Source: Chara braunii
Lineage: Eukaryota > Streptophyta > Charophyceae > Charales > Characeae
Assembly: GCA_003427395.1 (NCBI GenBank)
Contig: BFEA01001075.1
Span: 100,951-139,726 of the forward strand
Length of the DNA stretch: 38,776 nt
Reading direction: 5' to 3'
Below, one piece after another: positions 9,405 through 20,098 of this stretch. The position numbers and the translations under genes were made by a program. The notes beneath the pieces are model-generated. The model did no database searches, was not told where the DNA came from, and saw only the letters and a list, made by a program, of their open reading frames with translations. Every line of letters begins with the position of its first letter. Position 1 is the first letter of the stretch.

Positions 9405-10319
9405 CGAGCCTGCCACCCCCATCAGCCAATTGCCCTTTGACCCGCGGAATGGGAGTGGGACATGGGCAGGGAAAGAAAACTCCTAATATGGCAGTACACG
9501 GTCAAAAATGGCTACAGACAGGCCAGGAAAGAAACACAGATCTTTGACCCAATCAAAGCGAGATGGGCCAAAGATTCTCTACTGAAAACAGAGGAGCTGA
9601 ATAAGTTCAACTGGGGAGTATATTCAAAAATCCGACCAACTAACCTCAGAGCCCTCCAATGGCAAATCGTCCACCGATGCTTACCAACCCCCGAGTGGAT
9701 CACATCAAGAACAAACCTTGAAGAACGTGGGATCCTCTCCCCCCTATGCACCTTTTATGGGAAAAGTTCCCCCAAACGCCAGGCCACACTGGAACATTGC
9801 CTTTTGGACTGCCCCATGGTAGCCCAACTCTAGGGTTGGTAGGACGTTGCATGGCACTACCTCACAGGCACTCACCTGCCATGGGATCTCAAGACCATTC
9901 TCCTAGGAGAAATGCCCCCACAATCGGCCAGGTGGTCTCCCTTCATGAATAATCTATTTAAAATCACTCACTTGCCAATGCTGATAGCGGCATGGAGGAT
10001 GAGGTGTGCCCATCAATTTAAACAATACACATTTGGATATATGGAGGTCCGCGGTTGTCGAAGCGATCACAACAAACACGCATGCTGCATGGAAGGAACT
10101 TAAACAAATACTGGCAAAAGAACCAAAAGAAATCAAACGTAACGACCTTGCAGCAAACTTCCGGTCAATATGGGTGGACAATGCAGAGAGACTCTGTGAA
10201 CTGGACCAACACAACCGCCTAGGTGAAAACTGTGGCTGTCCACAGAAAACCAATGGCAACGATCAGCACGTGACCAGTTTACCATCCCCTTCCAACCGAC
10301 TAATTTCATTCTACTCTAA
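9405..10319 (+). pseudogene. LINE fragment D: zf-RVT C-terminal part of ORF2
   Basis: Encodes the end of a LINE polyprotein: QYTVKNGYRQARKE, ALQWQIVHRCLPTPEW, and the zinc-binding region TLEHCLLDCPM (C-C-H-C pattern, but the second Cys is replaced in CTFYGK). The frame is broken by two TAG codons near 9831 and 9841, where the related copy at 27358 has Trp, and by a frame change near 10010. It ends with QPTNFILL and TAA at about 10319, matching the C-terminus of fragment E. No RT domain is left, so the copy is 5' truncated near 9405. Confidence 0.85.
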
Positions 10320-10403
10320 GAAGATCCTTGGCCGCCCCCCTCCTCCCCCCCATCTTACCCTTTCCATCTGTTTCATCCACTTCCTTGCCCCCCCCTCCTC
10401 CCG

Positions 10404-10424
10404 NNNNNNNNNNNNNNNNNNNNN
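10404..10424. other. Assembly gap (21 N) in C-rich sequence
   Basis: Twenty-one unknown bases between C-rich flanks. The surrounding stretch 10320-10600 holds low-complexity CT-rich sequence probably belonging to the 3' UTR of fragment D, with no gene. Confidence 0.98.
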
Positions 10425-10619
10425 CCCCCCGATCTCGCCTACACCTACTTCTTCCCACGCCCTCAAGCTGTGCGTCGGCCAAGCAGGGACTCCCTCCCGA
10501 AGAAACCAAAAACCTCAACTAGGGATCAGGAGGTACAGCAACAAGGATAGGTCACGTGGAATGGCATGCTCAGTCGAATCACAATATGGGGAAGGAGAGA
10601 CTGGGACATCAGAAGGCCA

Positions 10620-13224
10620 AAAGGCTAGTACTGATGACTCGCGGGAGACATATCACGATTCCAAGACATACCGTGTGGACAACGCAATGACTTCCAGAGG
10701 TTATCTCGACAGTCCAGGTGCAATGCCGCCTTTATCTTTATAGATTTTGAAAAGGCGTATGACCATGTCGACTGACATTTCTTGGATAAATGTTTGGAGA
10801 AAATGAACTTTGGAGGATCCTTTCGGAGATGGGTGCGTATACTTCACCAAAACACTACCACGCGTGTACAGGTAAATGGGTGTCTTGCCCCAGATTTCCC
10901 TCTACAGAGATCAGTCCGCCAAGGAGACCCGATCACTCCATACCTTTTCGTGGTAGTGATGGAGGCCTTGGCGGCCAATCTTAGAGCCAACCGGAACACC
11001 AGTAGAATCAGCACGACCTCCATCCCGCAAGAGGCATTGCAGGTGTGTTCATTGTTTGCAGATGACCTCACCTTGATGGTTGAGGCCTCCATTCAAAATA
11101 TGGAGGAAATTGAAAGGTTGATGGCCCGATTTTGCTCCCTCTCTGATATGGCAATTAATTGGGACAACAAAACATTGGGATGGTGGATGCACCACGATGG
11201 TGGAAGACCCCTGGAGCGCCCAAATGTGACATGGCTTCCCCTGGAAACCCTCATTAGAGTCCTGGGAATCCAACTCTCAACTGAAGGAAAATCTGTTAGT
11301 AACGACAATTGGATAATGTGTCCGGCCCTACAAAAGTTGGGAACATGGAAAGATAAATATACATCTCTCTTGTGAAAGACCCTAGTCATTAATATTGTGG
11401 TTTTGGCGACACTCTGGTATAAATCGGCAATCTAGGCTTTGACCAGAGCGGCTTCAAAGGCCCTGAAACAGCAGGTGGCAACCTTCCTATGGAGACACAA
11501 TCTCGAAGCTCAGCATACTATCAGTCGGGTAGCCTGGAATGCGGTAGTGCAGCCAAGGTCACAAGGTGGTCTAGGTATACTCGAGCCGACCGCCCAAACG
11601 ACCGCCCTTTCACTCCAATGGTTTAAGCGGCTTGTTTGCACCCCCGGACTTACATGGGAGCCCCTAGCCTGGGAACAACTCTCGAGGCTGGCACCAGAGG
11701 CTGCCCCTACTGTACACCCTATGGCTTGGTTAGACGATGTCTTCTGGGCAATCCCCAGACCCACCACATGGTCACAACCACACTCAGATCGGGCCGCAGC
11801 TATCAAGGACCTGCGAAAAGACGATTTTTGGACCAATCTAATTAAAGATTGGAGGAGGCTCCCGCTTCTGGATAGGTCATTCCCTGAACGTTGGGAGGAA
11901 GTTTTTCGCCAACCCCTATTTGGAAACTGATGGGTAACAGATCAACAGGGACGGGTTTCTCTCAGCTCGAGCCGCCCGTGGAAGGGATGGGTAAGAAACA
12001 GGGTCACAAGGGTTGGGGAGCTGTGGGATCAAACCAGGGTCAACTGGGTCTCAGAGGAGCAGTTAAGAACAAAGTTCCCCCACTGCCAAAGAATAGGTGA
12101 GAGGTTGGACCAGATCCTCTTCGCCCTCCCTCTTGCATGGTTGTGGACCCTTCGGCGAGGGCCAACAGTGGAGGAAGGTGATTGGGTGGTTTTAAGAGGG
12201 GATGCAACGTGGGTGGGGCAAGTAATCACAGACAGACCAGGGGAGGTGCTGGTAAACTTTTTCTATCGAACACCGCAGAACCGATTGATCAGGGGAGTGT
12301 CGGATGAAGTCTTCTGGATTGATGCTGGAATAGTTTATAGAGTGAGGGTCCTATGAGAAGGGGACTTCTAGGTGGCATTCAGGCCGGAGACGCCAATCCA
12401 GGACCTCCCCATGGATGTAGCTGAGTGGAGATGGAGGGTTCCAACGAGGAACGACAAACCAAAATATCGTTACGACGTTATCTCCACTCATTGGGGGTTA
12501 AGGCTTCCTACCGGATGCTTAAGACTAGACTCAACCTGAAGGACCGTATAGTGGATCATTGGGCAAGACACTTAAATGTCCCATTGAATGCCCTGACACC
12601 CATTAAATGGTTTAAAGGGGTAAAATCCAAACCGGCCAAGACCACCTCACTCTAATGGCAGATCACTCATCGCTGCTTACCCACAAACGCATGGCTCATT
12701 GACCATACTCACCTGGAGCAGAAAGGCTTGACCCTCCCCTGGTGTCTGGCATGCAAAGAAGGTTTTCCTTCTCGAAAGGCTAATGAGACAATAGAACATT
12801 TTTTTTGCAGTGCCCAACTTTAATGCTGGTGTGGCGTGGGTGGGTTCGGATTTGGAACCAGCTAGGCACGGACAGGGATTGGCCATGGGAATGGAGAGCC
12901 CTACTAACTGGGCATTGGACCGCTCAAACCTCGACCTTTACGGCCAACTTATTTAGGGTCGGGAGGGATGTGGTACTATGGGCCATATGGCGTCGCAGAT
13001 GCACTCTAGCACTTGAAGGTGCCCATGTCGAAAGAGGCGAAATGATGGACATGATTAAAGACATGATAGAAACAACAATTAGAGCCAGTGGAAAAAAAAT
13101 TGTGCAAGCGACAAACACTCTCACCAAAAGATCAGACATCATTCAAAAACTAAATGAATTCTGCATGGACTGGCTGGGGGAAGAACAAGGAGGATGGATA
13201 GCAAAGATTCAATGGGATGGCTGA
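10620..13224 (+). pseudogene. LINE copy A ORF2 remnant: reverse transcriptase and zf-RVT
   Basis: RT motifs: FIDFEKAYDHVD (motif A), LQRSVRQGDPITPYLFVVVM (motif B) and SLFADDLTLMV (catalytic FADD, about 11062). The thumb-type region and RVAWNAVVQPRSQGGLGIL follow, then WEEVFRQPLFGN and the zinc-binding end (HRCLPTNAWLIDHTHLEQ around 12670). Breaks include TGA for Trp in HVD-W (about 10773), stops near 11373, 11434, 11928 and 12655, and frame changes around 12360-12440 and 12820. In copy B the corresponding codons are Trp, Arg or Gln, which gives the direction of several changes. Enzyme family: target-primed reverse transcription. Confidence 0.9.
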
Positions 13225-13963
13225 CACATGGACGACAACGATCGGTTGGACATATTGCAGAAAAGCTACCGATTGACCTTCCATGATTGGACTGCAATTC
13301 CTAGCAACATGCCGCCCCCTCACCTCTGAATTCCCTAACTTATTCCCACTACCCAACAATATCTTGATTGAACTGAGCTGGTATGGCCGCGACACAGGGT
13401 AAACCCTCCAGCAGTGAGCGATCATGATGGATAAGGGTATAGGGAGGACTGGTAGTCTGCACCAGTCGCCCCCTAGGAGCAGAACCTGCCTCCCTGCCCC
13501 CTTGTACATCAGGCCGGTCCACTAAAGACACGCCCAGAAGTTTCGCACCCTAGCATGCAAGGGAGAGTTAATTAATAATGGTTGTCAGACGCCCGCTCAC
13601 TCCTGCACAATTAATCCCCTGAGGATCTCAGGGTAATCAATGTTGGCAGGTGTGTTCACGATCTCAAAGGAAAAGGGAGGGTTTAAAAAAAACAAAAGTA
13701 GGAGGGAGGGACTAGTGTCTTAGCAAGTAGATATATGGCGCCTGATGCTAGGGCGAAGAGGTTTTCTCCCCTTCCTTAACAACCTGCACATTCAATCCTC
13801 TGGTGGCCAGAGCAATCAATGCTGGCAGGTTTCATAGTCAAGTTCTCTTGATCCAATCTGTATTCATTCTGCAATGCATTTTGTAATGGGACGCTGGACC
13901 CATTTTCCAGCAGGTGATGCTCCCCACCAATAGATGGAGCCTCCCCCCGGGTGCTAGTGGTGT

Positions 13964-13964
<1 letters not shown>
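13225..13964 (+). repeat. 3' UTR of LINE copy A with internal imperfect duplication
   Basis: No coding signal. Two related blocks (CTGCACAATTAATCCCC...CAATGTTGGCAGG near 13610-13655, and CTGCACATTCAATCC...CAATGCTGGCAGG near 13784-13829) lie about 175 bp apart. The same region in copy B has one block (33264-33297), so copy A carries an extra duplication. Confidence 0.75.
13888..13938 (+). repeat. Conserved LINE 3'-terminal block, instance 1
   Basis: Starts GGGACGCTGGACCCATTTTC, continues CCAGCAGGTGATGCTCCCC and ends ACCAATAGATGGA, 26 bp before the poly(A). GCTGGA and TCCAGC form a six-pair stem. The same block is found at 33355, 35490 and, inverted, at 14212 and 25232. Confidence 0.92.
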
Positions 13965-13996
<32 letters not shown>

Positions 13997-14108
13997 ATCG
14001 CCCTTCGCGAGGGAAAAAAGTTAAAAAAGGGAATTTTTTTCAGAGGCCCCTAAAGCTGGGATATATTTTTAGATACCCCTAAAACACAGGGGTATCACGG
14101 AATGCCCC

Positions 14109-14289
14109 TTTTTTTTTTTTTTTTTTTTTCAAGAGCCCTTTTGTAAGGCCACTATCCCGACAGTGGTAAGAGAACCACTGGAATTGAGGCCTTGACTGTT
14201 GGGCTGCTCCGTCTATTGGTGGGGAGCGACACCTGCTGGAAACCGGGTCCTACGTCCCTTTAATACAACAATACAGGTCAATGTTGAGG
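14109..14289 (-). mobile_element. LINE-type 3' tail, minus strand (second subfamily), interrupted by gypsy 2
   Basis: Poly(T) 14109-14129 is the poly(A) of a minus-strand copy. Reading on the minus strand, the conserved block (14212-14258) is followed by an extension ending in a perfect hairpin (CAGTGGT/ACCACTG, 14161-14180). This extension is shared with the tail at 25124 but not with copies A and B. The gypsy element is inserted at 14289/14290, so the body of this copy should continue at 24526 and beyond. Confidence 0.75.
14285..14289. repeat. Target-site duplication TGAGG (left) of gypsy 2
   Basis: Five bases TGAGG directly before the left LTR, repeated directly after the right LTR at 24521-24525. 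Five-bp duplications are typical of Ty3/gypsy integration. Confidence 0.95.
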
Positions 14290-14598
14290 TGTAGCGGACC
14301 TACCAGGTGTGGTGCTCCGCTAGGGATGATGATGGAAATGGAGGATGAGGGAGGAGTGAGACAGCACAGCGCAGCTCCCACGCAAGACTCCAGCGCACGT
14401 ACTCCAAAACTGTGCGAGTGTAGAATATCTCGAAAACAGACAATGGTTGGGGTATACCCCAGCGGACTTACGGGACTGGACTGGACTGGCTGGTACCGAC
14501 AGAGGTACCGGCCTGGACTGGACTGCCCCGAATAAAACACACGACTGTGAGAACAGGCCAAGGGGCTGGTCTCACAGGCCAACCAGAGGTCCGCTACA
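14290..14598 (-). repeat. 3' LTR of gypsy 2
   Basis: Begins (minus strand) TGTAGCGGACC and ends GGTCCGCTACA, an 11-bp perfect inverted terminal repeat. Contains GGACT-type short tandem units. Against the other LTR it carries changes in the GGCCTGTGAGA hairpin arm near 14548, so only the 24212 copy keeps that hairpin perfect. No clear polypurine tract is visible just inside this end (minus strand reads AGGCCGAGGATCG). Confidence 0.97.
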
Positions 14599-15746
14599 CG
14601 ATCCTCGGCCTGTGATGGATCGCCTAGATACAAGCACGCTTCCGCCGAAAAGCGGAACTCTACCAAAGAAAAAGAAAACATGAGTAGTCTAGGATGCGGA
14701 GCGAGCTCCATGCTGAGTCCATGCGATGCAACCTATGATATAAAATGTCACAAAACAGCAATGTCACAGCTAACAGCCTAAGTAAAAGCAAAAGCAACTA
14801 ACTAGCATACATGTCCTAGTAAAGCAGAAGCAACTAACTAGCATACATGTCCTAGGAAAGCAGAAAGTAGTGACAACTAGATCCTAGAATGTTGGAGGCA
14901 GCAGCCTCAGTCTGGGAACAGCTGACTAGTGTATAAGTTCTAAGAACAGCAAAAGCAGAATAACTAAATCCTAGAAATGTTAGAGGCAGTAGCCTCAGTC
15001 TGAGAGCAGCAAAGCAACAACAAGACAACCATGTGTCACATGAGAAATGTGTCGCAAACCAAAGGGTGGGATGGTCTTTGAGGGTGGCGAATGCAGCCTA
15101 GGGGTTGAAAACGCCTAAGGGCATCCACATAGAGTGACAGGGGGAACACATGTCATCAGGCTCAATGACGGTAGGGAACTGGGAGCGAACAGAACCAACG
15201 ACCCTAACAGATAGACCATCAGGGCGGGTAATGCTTGACTAAAGGGTTGGCCGCTATTGAGGGTCGACCATGCAAGGGAACAAGGGAGCCTGGTATACTG
15301 AGCGCACCTAGATGAAGCATGGGGGGCTGCCTGACTGTGGCGTGAGGGTCGGCAGAGGGTAGAAAGGTGATGGTAAGGGAATCATGCAAATGACTCCTAA
15401 AGTGAGGGAAGTCGGAGCTAGATCCGTAACCTGGGAAGCCAGGGCAACGCTACGGTCCCGATGCCTATGCGTATACCAAGAGAGAGCCCAACTCAGAGGA
15501 ACCCGGCTAAAGGGAGACCATCATGCGACACAACAAGGGTACTGTACAGGGTAAAGTGGTAAGAGAGTGATGACGTCTAAAGTAGGCAGAGCTGATCGTG
15601 ACGAAGTCCATGAAGCTGTCGATGACATCGACGATGAGAAGTTCGGAATGTCGTCGAGGAAGAGCCGCAACGTCGACGAGCTGGAGTAGCAAAACTGGAG
15701 CGCATGAAGTACAGAGAATTCAAAGATGTGGGAAGATAAGTCAGAG
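14599..15746 (-). other. Noncoding 3' segment of gypsy 2 between pol and 3' LTR
   Basis: About 1.1 kb without a convincing frame. It contains two tandem copies of a 36-bp unit (CAACTAACTAGCATACATGT core, about 14790-14862) and a 46-bp unit (ATCCTAGAA, GGAGGCAG, CCTCAGTCTG words, at 14880-14925 and 14966-15011). Long 3' untranslated segments are known in some plant gypsy lineages; here no gene is detected. Confidence 0.7.
14790..15011. repeat. Two short tandem duplications in the gypsy 2 3' segment
   Basis: Unit one, about 36 bp, is nearly identical in its two copies. Unit two, about 46 bp, appears twice with a handful of differences and lies 86 bp apart. Confidence 0.8.
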
Positions 15747-17201
15747 TCAATCGTCATATCGAGCAGGGCGACGACGAGTGCGATGTGGACGCTCAGAAGC
15801 ATCCGGCTGCTGCTGAAGGTCTGCCTCAGATGGAGCAGGCTCGACTTCAGCGGTCTCGTCAGTCGGGGGAGAAGGAGGAGGGTCAGTGGGCTGAGGAGGA
15901 GCAGTGAACCCAGCACGACGAGCACGGTCATAGGCACGCACCAACATGCGAGCGTGCTGCAAGTGCTCGAGGGGCTCCCAGGTAGCCTCCTCATCAGGGT
16001 AACCCTTCCAACGTACGAGATACTCGACGTGGGGAGGGTTGTCGTCGGTGACTCGGCGACCAATGATGTCTAAAACGAGGAACTCCTCGTGGTCGTCCAC
16101 CATGATGGGTGGAGGGCGCTCGTATGGTCGTCCAACGAAACGCTCAGACAGTCTGCGGTAAGGACGCAGTAACGAGACGTGGTAGACATCGTGCACACGA
16201 GCCTGACGTAGGTAGTCGGGCAGCTTCACACGGAAGCTGACCAGGCTAGATGTCGTATCAGAACCGACGGCCTGGAGGATGCGGTATGGGCCAAAGAAGC
16301 GACGCCGAAATTTGTGAAGTGTGTCCGCTTCGAGCTTTAAGTGGCGGGCGTCGATAAGCACAACATCACCGACTTTGAATGGATGGTCCATCCTCGATCG
16401 GTTCGCACGTGCTGCCATGCGAGTCTGGGAAGCGGCTATGTGCTCATGTGCGGTCTTCATGATCGACGTCATACAATCATCCAGCGCGGGACAACTCGTG
16501 TCGGGGTGCATCTGCGACGGTCGAAGGAAGTCTGCGGGAACACAAGGGAGATAGCCGAGGTCGCAATAGTAAGGCGACATCCCCGTGAGTGGCAAGACGG
16601 CGTGGTTGTAGGCTATCTCCGCATGGACAAGATGGAGATCCCACCGCTGGTCGTCACGAACAATCTTTCGGAGGATATCTCCGAGAGTCTTGTTCGTGAT
16701 CTCAGTCTGACCATCAGTCTGAGGATGGTAAGACGAGGAGAAGCGGAGCTGTGTGTCGTACACCTCGTGGAGTCGTCGCCAGAATCGGCTGGTAAAACGC
16801 GGGTCACGGTCAGATATGATGCTTAGAGGTAAGCCGTGGTCACGCACGACTCGGTCAAACACGATGTCGGTGACCTCACGTGCACTGATGGCATAGAGGC
16901 ACAGAACAAAGCGTGCACGCTTCGTGAAGCGGTCGACGACAACCAGGATAGCATCATGACCGCGGGGGGTCGGAGGACAAAGGGGACCGATAAAGTCCGT
17001 CGAGATGGACTGCCAACGACCCTCAGGGATAGGAAGAGGCTGAAGCAAACCATAAGGAAGGTGGTTTGCACTGTTCAACTCCTGACAGGTGGGACACTCT
17101 GCGACGTAGTCCTTCACAAAGTCCTTACGCTTCGGCCAGACGTACAGGCGGCTCACATGAGCCAACGTCTTGTGGAAGCCCATATGACCGGTGGGTGCCT
17201 A
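15747..17201 (-). pseudogene. pol: Integrase with chromodomain of gypsy 2 (3' part of pol)
   Basis: From the Met at 17183 there are 478 residues. Zinc-binding Cys pair AECPTCQ at 30-33; catalytic Asp63 (STDFIGP), Asp125 (ISDRDPRF) and Glu161 (HPQTDGQTE) give an intact D,D(35)E. GPYRIL and HDVYHVSLLRPY follow, then a full chromodomain at about 350-410 (LVLDIIGRR...VEYLVRWKGYPDEEATWEPL). The Pro/Glu-rich tail ends RRRPARYDD. A TAG at 17199-17201 sits inside the zinc-binding region, between FHD and PTGHMGFHK, in the same frame as the RT before it. Only this stop prevents read-through; the domain itself looks healthy. Confidence 0.95.
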
Positions 17202-18647
17202 GTCATGGAACTCTGCTACTGCTCGGACACGTAGCTGTCCAGTGGAGGGAACACGAATACGGGGCTCTTTGGTGCCCTGTGAACCGTGCCAGTACACAAG
17301 ACCGTTGTCCCCGAGAGAGTAGTTCGGGACGGTCTTGCCACTCCGAAGGGTCGCGTGGATGTCGTGATAGTCGGGGCAGTGGCGGTACTGAGTGCGAAAC
17401 TCATCGATCACCGAGTGGTGGACGGTGGTGACCGAGATGGAAGAGAGTTGGATCTGCTCCTGGTCGTGGTCAGGACGCCGGGATAAGGCATCTGCGACCT
17501 GATTAGTCTCACCCTTGATGTGCTCAGTGGTGAAACTAAACTCGGATAGGTCGCGCCACCAGCGAGCCTGTCGAGGAGTGCGCTTCGACTTTGTCAGAAA
17601 AGCCTGAACAACAGAGTTGTCCGTGCGCACCATGAATGGTGCCCCGTGCAGGTAGTGACGCCAATGCCGAGCGGCATAAACTACTGCGAGAACCTCACGT
17701 TCATCAGCAGTGTAGTTTATCTCGGCGGGCAGGAGCTGACGGGAGTAGAAGGCTATCAGACAATCACCTGAGCAAGACTCCACAGTGTCGTCCTCGGCAA
17801 TGGTAGGAGAATAGTTAATAGAAGGTTCGTCAGTAGCTAGATGAGTAGGCGTAAGTCGGGAGGCAGTGGTAGGGGTAGGGGGTGGGAAGTGAGGGATACG
17901 AGGATGAGAGGAATCAGGAGAGGAGGGGGAAATCTGAGAAAGCACTGCTCCTACAGCAAAGTCTGACGCATCGGTGGTAAGGATAAAGGGGCGGTCAAAA
18001 TCGGGTAGGTGAAGAACCGGTGCGCATGTCACCACCTTCTTGAGGGCGCGGAAGGCGTCCTCATGGAGGGGTGTCCAAGCCCAGGGTGGGTTCTTCCGGA
18101 GGAGGGTGGAGGTAAGGACGTAGGAATACCTAGCGTATCCCTGGATGAAATTACTATGATAGCTGGTAAGGCCTAGGAAGCTGCGAAGCTGCTTGGCGGA
18201 TGTGGAGACGGGCCACTCCGCAATAGCAGTGATCTTCGCGTCGTCCATGTGGAGACTCTGGTCAGACACGTAGTGTCCTAAGAAATCCACTTTGTGCTGG
18301 GCAAAGCGGCACTTGCTCAGCTTGGCATAGAAGCCATGTCTGCGCAAGCGGTCAAGGACGTCGCGGAGGTATCTGGGGTGCTCCTCAAGGGTACGACTGT
18401 AGACCAGGATATCGTTGAGGTAAACGAGAATGTACTGCTCCAGGATGTCCCTGAAGATGTTGTTCATCGCCCTCTGAAAGGTAGCGGGTGCGTTGGTGAG
18501 GCCGAATGGCATCACCGTGAACTCGTAATGGCCGAAGCGCGATCGGAACGCTGTCTTCGGCTGGTCGGCTGCAGCGACGCGGATCTGATGGTAACCGCTA
18601 CGAAGATCAATCTTCGTAAAGAAGCGGTTGCCTGCTAGGCGGTCTTA
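17199..18647 (-). pseudogene. pol: Reverse transcriptase and RNase H of gypsy 2
   Basis: The frame continues directly from the protease part across a TAA at 18645-18647 (…PRSDEL*DRLAGNRFFTKIDL). RT motifs: FTKIDLRSGYHQI, VMPFGLTNAPATFQRAMN and then ILVYLNDILVYS, where the first Asp of the catalytic pair is Asn (codon 18414-18416). RNase H: FILTTDASDFAVGAVL, YTADEREVLAVVYAARHWRH, FMVRTDN and ADALSRRPDHD. A Pro/Ser/Thr-rich insertion of about 60 residues separates the first RNase H strand from FYSRQL. The Asn change alone would be expected to abolish polymerase activity. Confidence 0.95.
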
Positions 18648-20066
18648 CAGCTCATCGGAACGAGGCATGGGGTAGTTGTTTTTAACCGTGTAGCGGTTGA
18701 GACCGCGATAGTCGATGCAGAGACGGAGAGTTCCACCCGCTTTGCGAGCAAAGAGGACGGGTGCACTCCACAGGGAGTTGCTGGGTTTAATGAAGCCCGG
18801 TCTCAGGAGTTCCTCAAGCTGACGCTTGAGTTCGGTGGCCTCGGGGATCGAGAGTCTGTAGGGTGCCCGGTGGTGAACACGGTAGTCACGCACAAGCTGG
18901 ATGGAGTGCTCGACGTCGCGCATCGGTGGGATGCCGGCGTACGAGAACGACGATGGGAAAATGTCGTGGTACTCTCGAATGAGGTCACGAACTGCGGGCT
19001 CCAGGTCGGCCGTATAGCGTGCGAGTTCCTCACCGTCAGCGTCAGTGCGCGACGACGGGGTGGACTCGACGGACGGCGGAGGGGCGGAAGTTGAGATGGG
19101 AGCCATGGAGATAGAAGGAGGATCTGGCTCCAGAGGGATGAGCTCGGCGTCGGGACAGGGTGGATCATAGTGTAAGAGATCCGTCACGTTCACCATAAAG
19201 AAGGTGATGTTGTCTTGTCGGATGAAGTGGGCGAACTGCCGAGGCGAGGTGACAGTGATAGAAGGAGATGGTGTGGGCACAGAAGGCTCCGGGGGAGGAG
19301 GATCGGGGCCTGCTGTCGCAGTGGTACCTATGAAAGGTACGCGATACGTCTGTCCACACTTCGTTTTGAGAACGAGAGTGTTGGTCGCCCAATCGGCCTC
19401 GGTGTTGCGGAACCGACGAGACCACAGAGTGCCGAGAATGAAGTCATACCCCGTCTCCATCACATCGAAATGTGCCGAGGAGCGGTGACAACGAGACGCC
19501 GGGGGACGATAAGTCGGCTCGAGAGTGAGGAAGAAGGGGAGGTCAGTGACCGCCTGATCGAAGAAGCGCTGGATCTTGTCATCCCCTAGGGTGATAGAGA
19601 TGGGAGTCGGAGACCCTGTCGTGGGTAAGCGGGCTTCTTTCACCACGCGTGGGTGAATGAAGCCGCCCTGAGAACCGAAATCCCACAACGCTGAGTACAC
19701 CCTCGTGGAGGTCCCCAATCGTACGGGGATGATCGGGAGGGTGCGATCAGGGTCAGAGAGGATGGTGAGAAGGCAACGCAGTGCAACGATATGGAGGGTG
19801 AGTCGCTCCTGACGAGCCTGGAGCATGCTTAAGTCCAAAAGAGAGGACACAACGTCCTCGCGAGTAGCGAGCTGCTCGCTGCAACGGACTGAGCGAATGG
19901 CTCGACTCATCGATAGTCGCGGTGGGGTAGGAGGGGAGATGGTGGTCTGCGGAGGCGCAGACGGTACTGCGACATAGGGCTGAGTACACTCTGTCGGATC
20001 CTGCGAGACCTCAACTCCAGGAGCGAGAGGGGCAAACCGCGACGGGGATGTCGGGAAGCCGACTAC
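18645..20066 (-). pseudogene. pol: Protease and RT N-terminus of gypsy 2 (5' part of pol)
   Basis: The pol frame is open from 20066, just after a TAA at 20067-20069, with an ATG at 19910. The protease landmark is [18 protein letters not shown] (codons 19674-19682 give D-F-G in place of D-S/T-G), with ILG in [13 protein letters not shown]. The RT begins with [39 protein letters not shown] and [20 protein letters not shown]. The frame is interrupted by TAA at 18645. Gag ends at 20099 in another frame, so pol expression would have needed a frameshift or separate initiation. Phe in the catalytic motif is not compatible with known retropepsin catalysis. Confidence 0.88.
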
Positions 20067-20098
20067 TTAGGAGGGCGCAAGTGTACACTCCACCATGG

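Larger units (their letters stand above)
10620..13995 (+). mobile_element. LINE copy A, 5' truncated, with 3' UTR and poly(A)
   Basis: The coding part begins within the RT domain (RGRHI and TVWTT motifs, then AAFIFIDFEKAYDHVD) and runs through the zf-RVT end near 13224. It is followed by a long 3' UTR, the conserved terminal block (13888-13938) and a 31-A tail (13965-13995). Closely related to copy B at 30304-33434, which has the same order and ends in the same block. Confidence 0.9.

Noticed and set aside
16341-17431. Plus-strand frames opposite the gypsy 2 integrase
   Set aside because: The minus strand carries the D,D35E core and chromodomain; the plus frames have no motifs.
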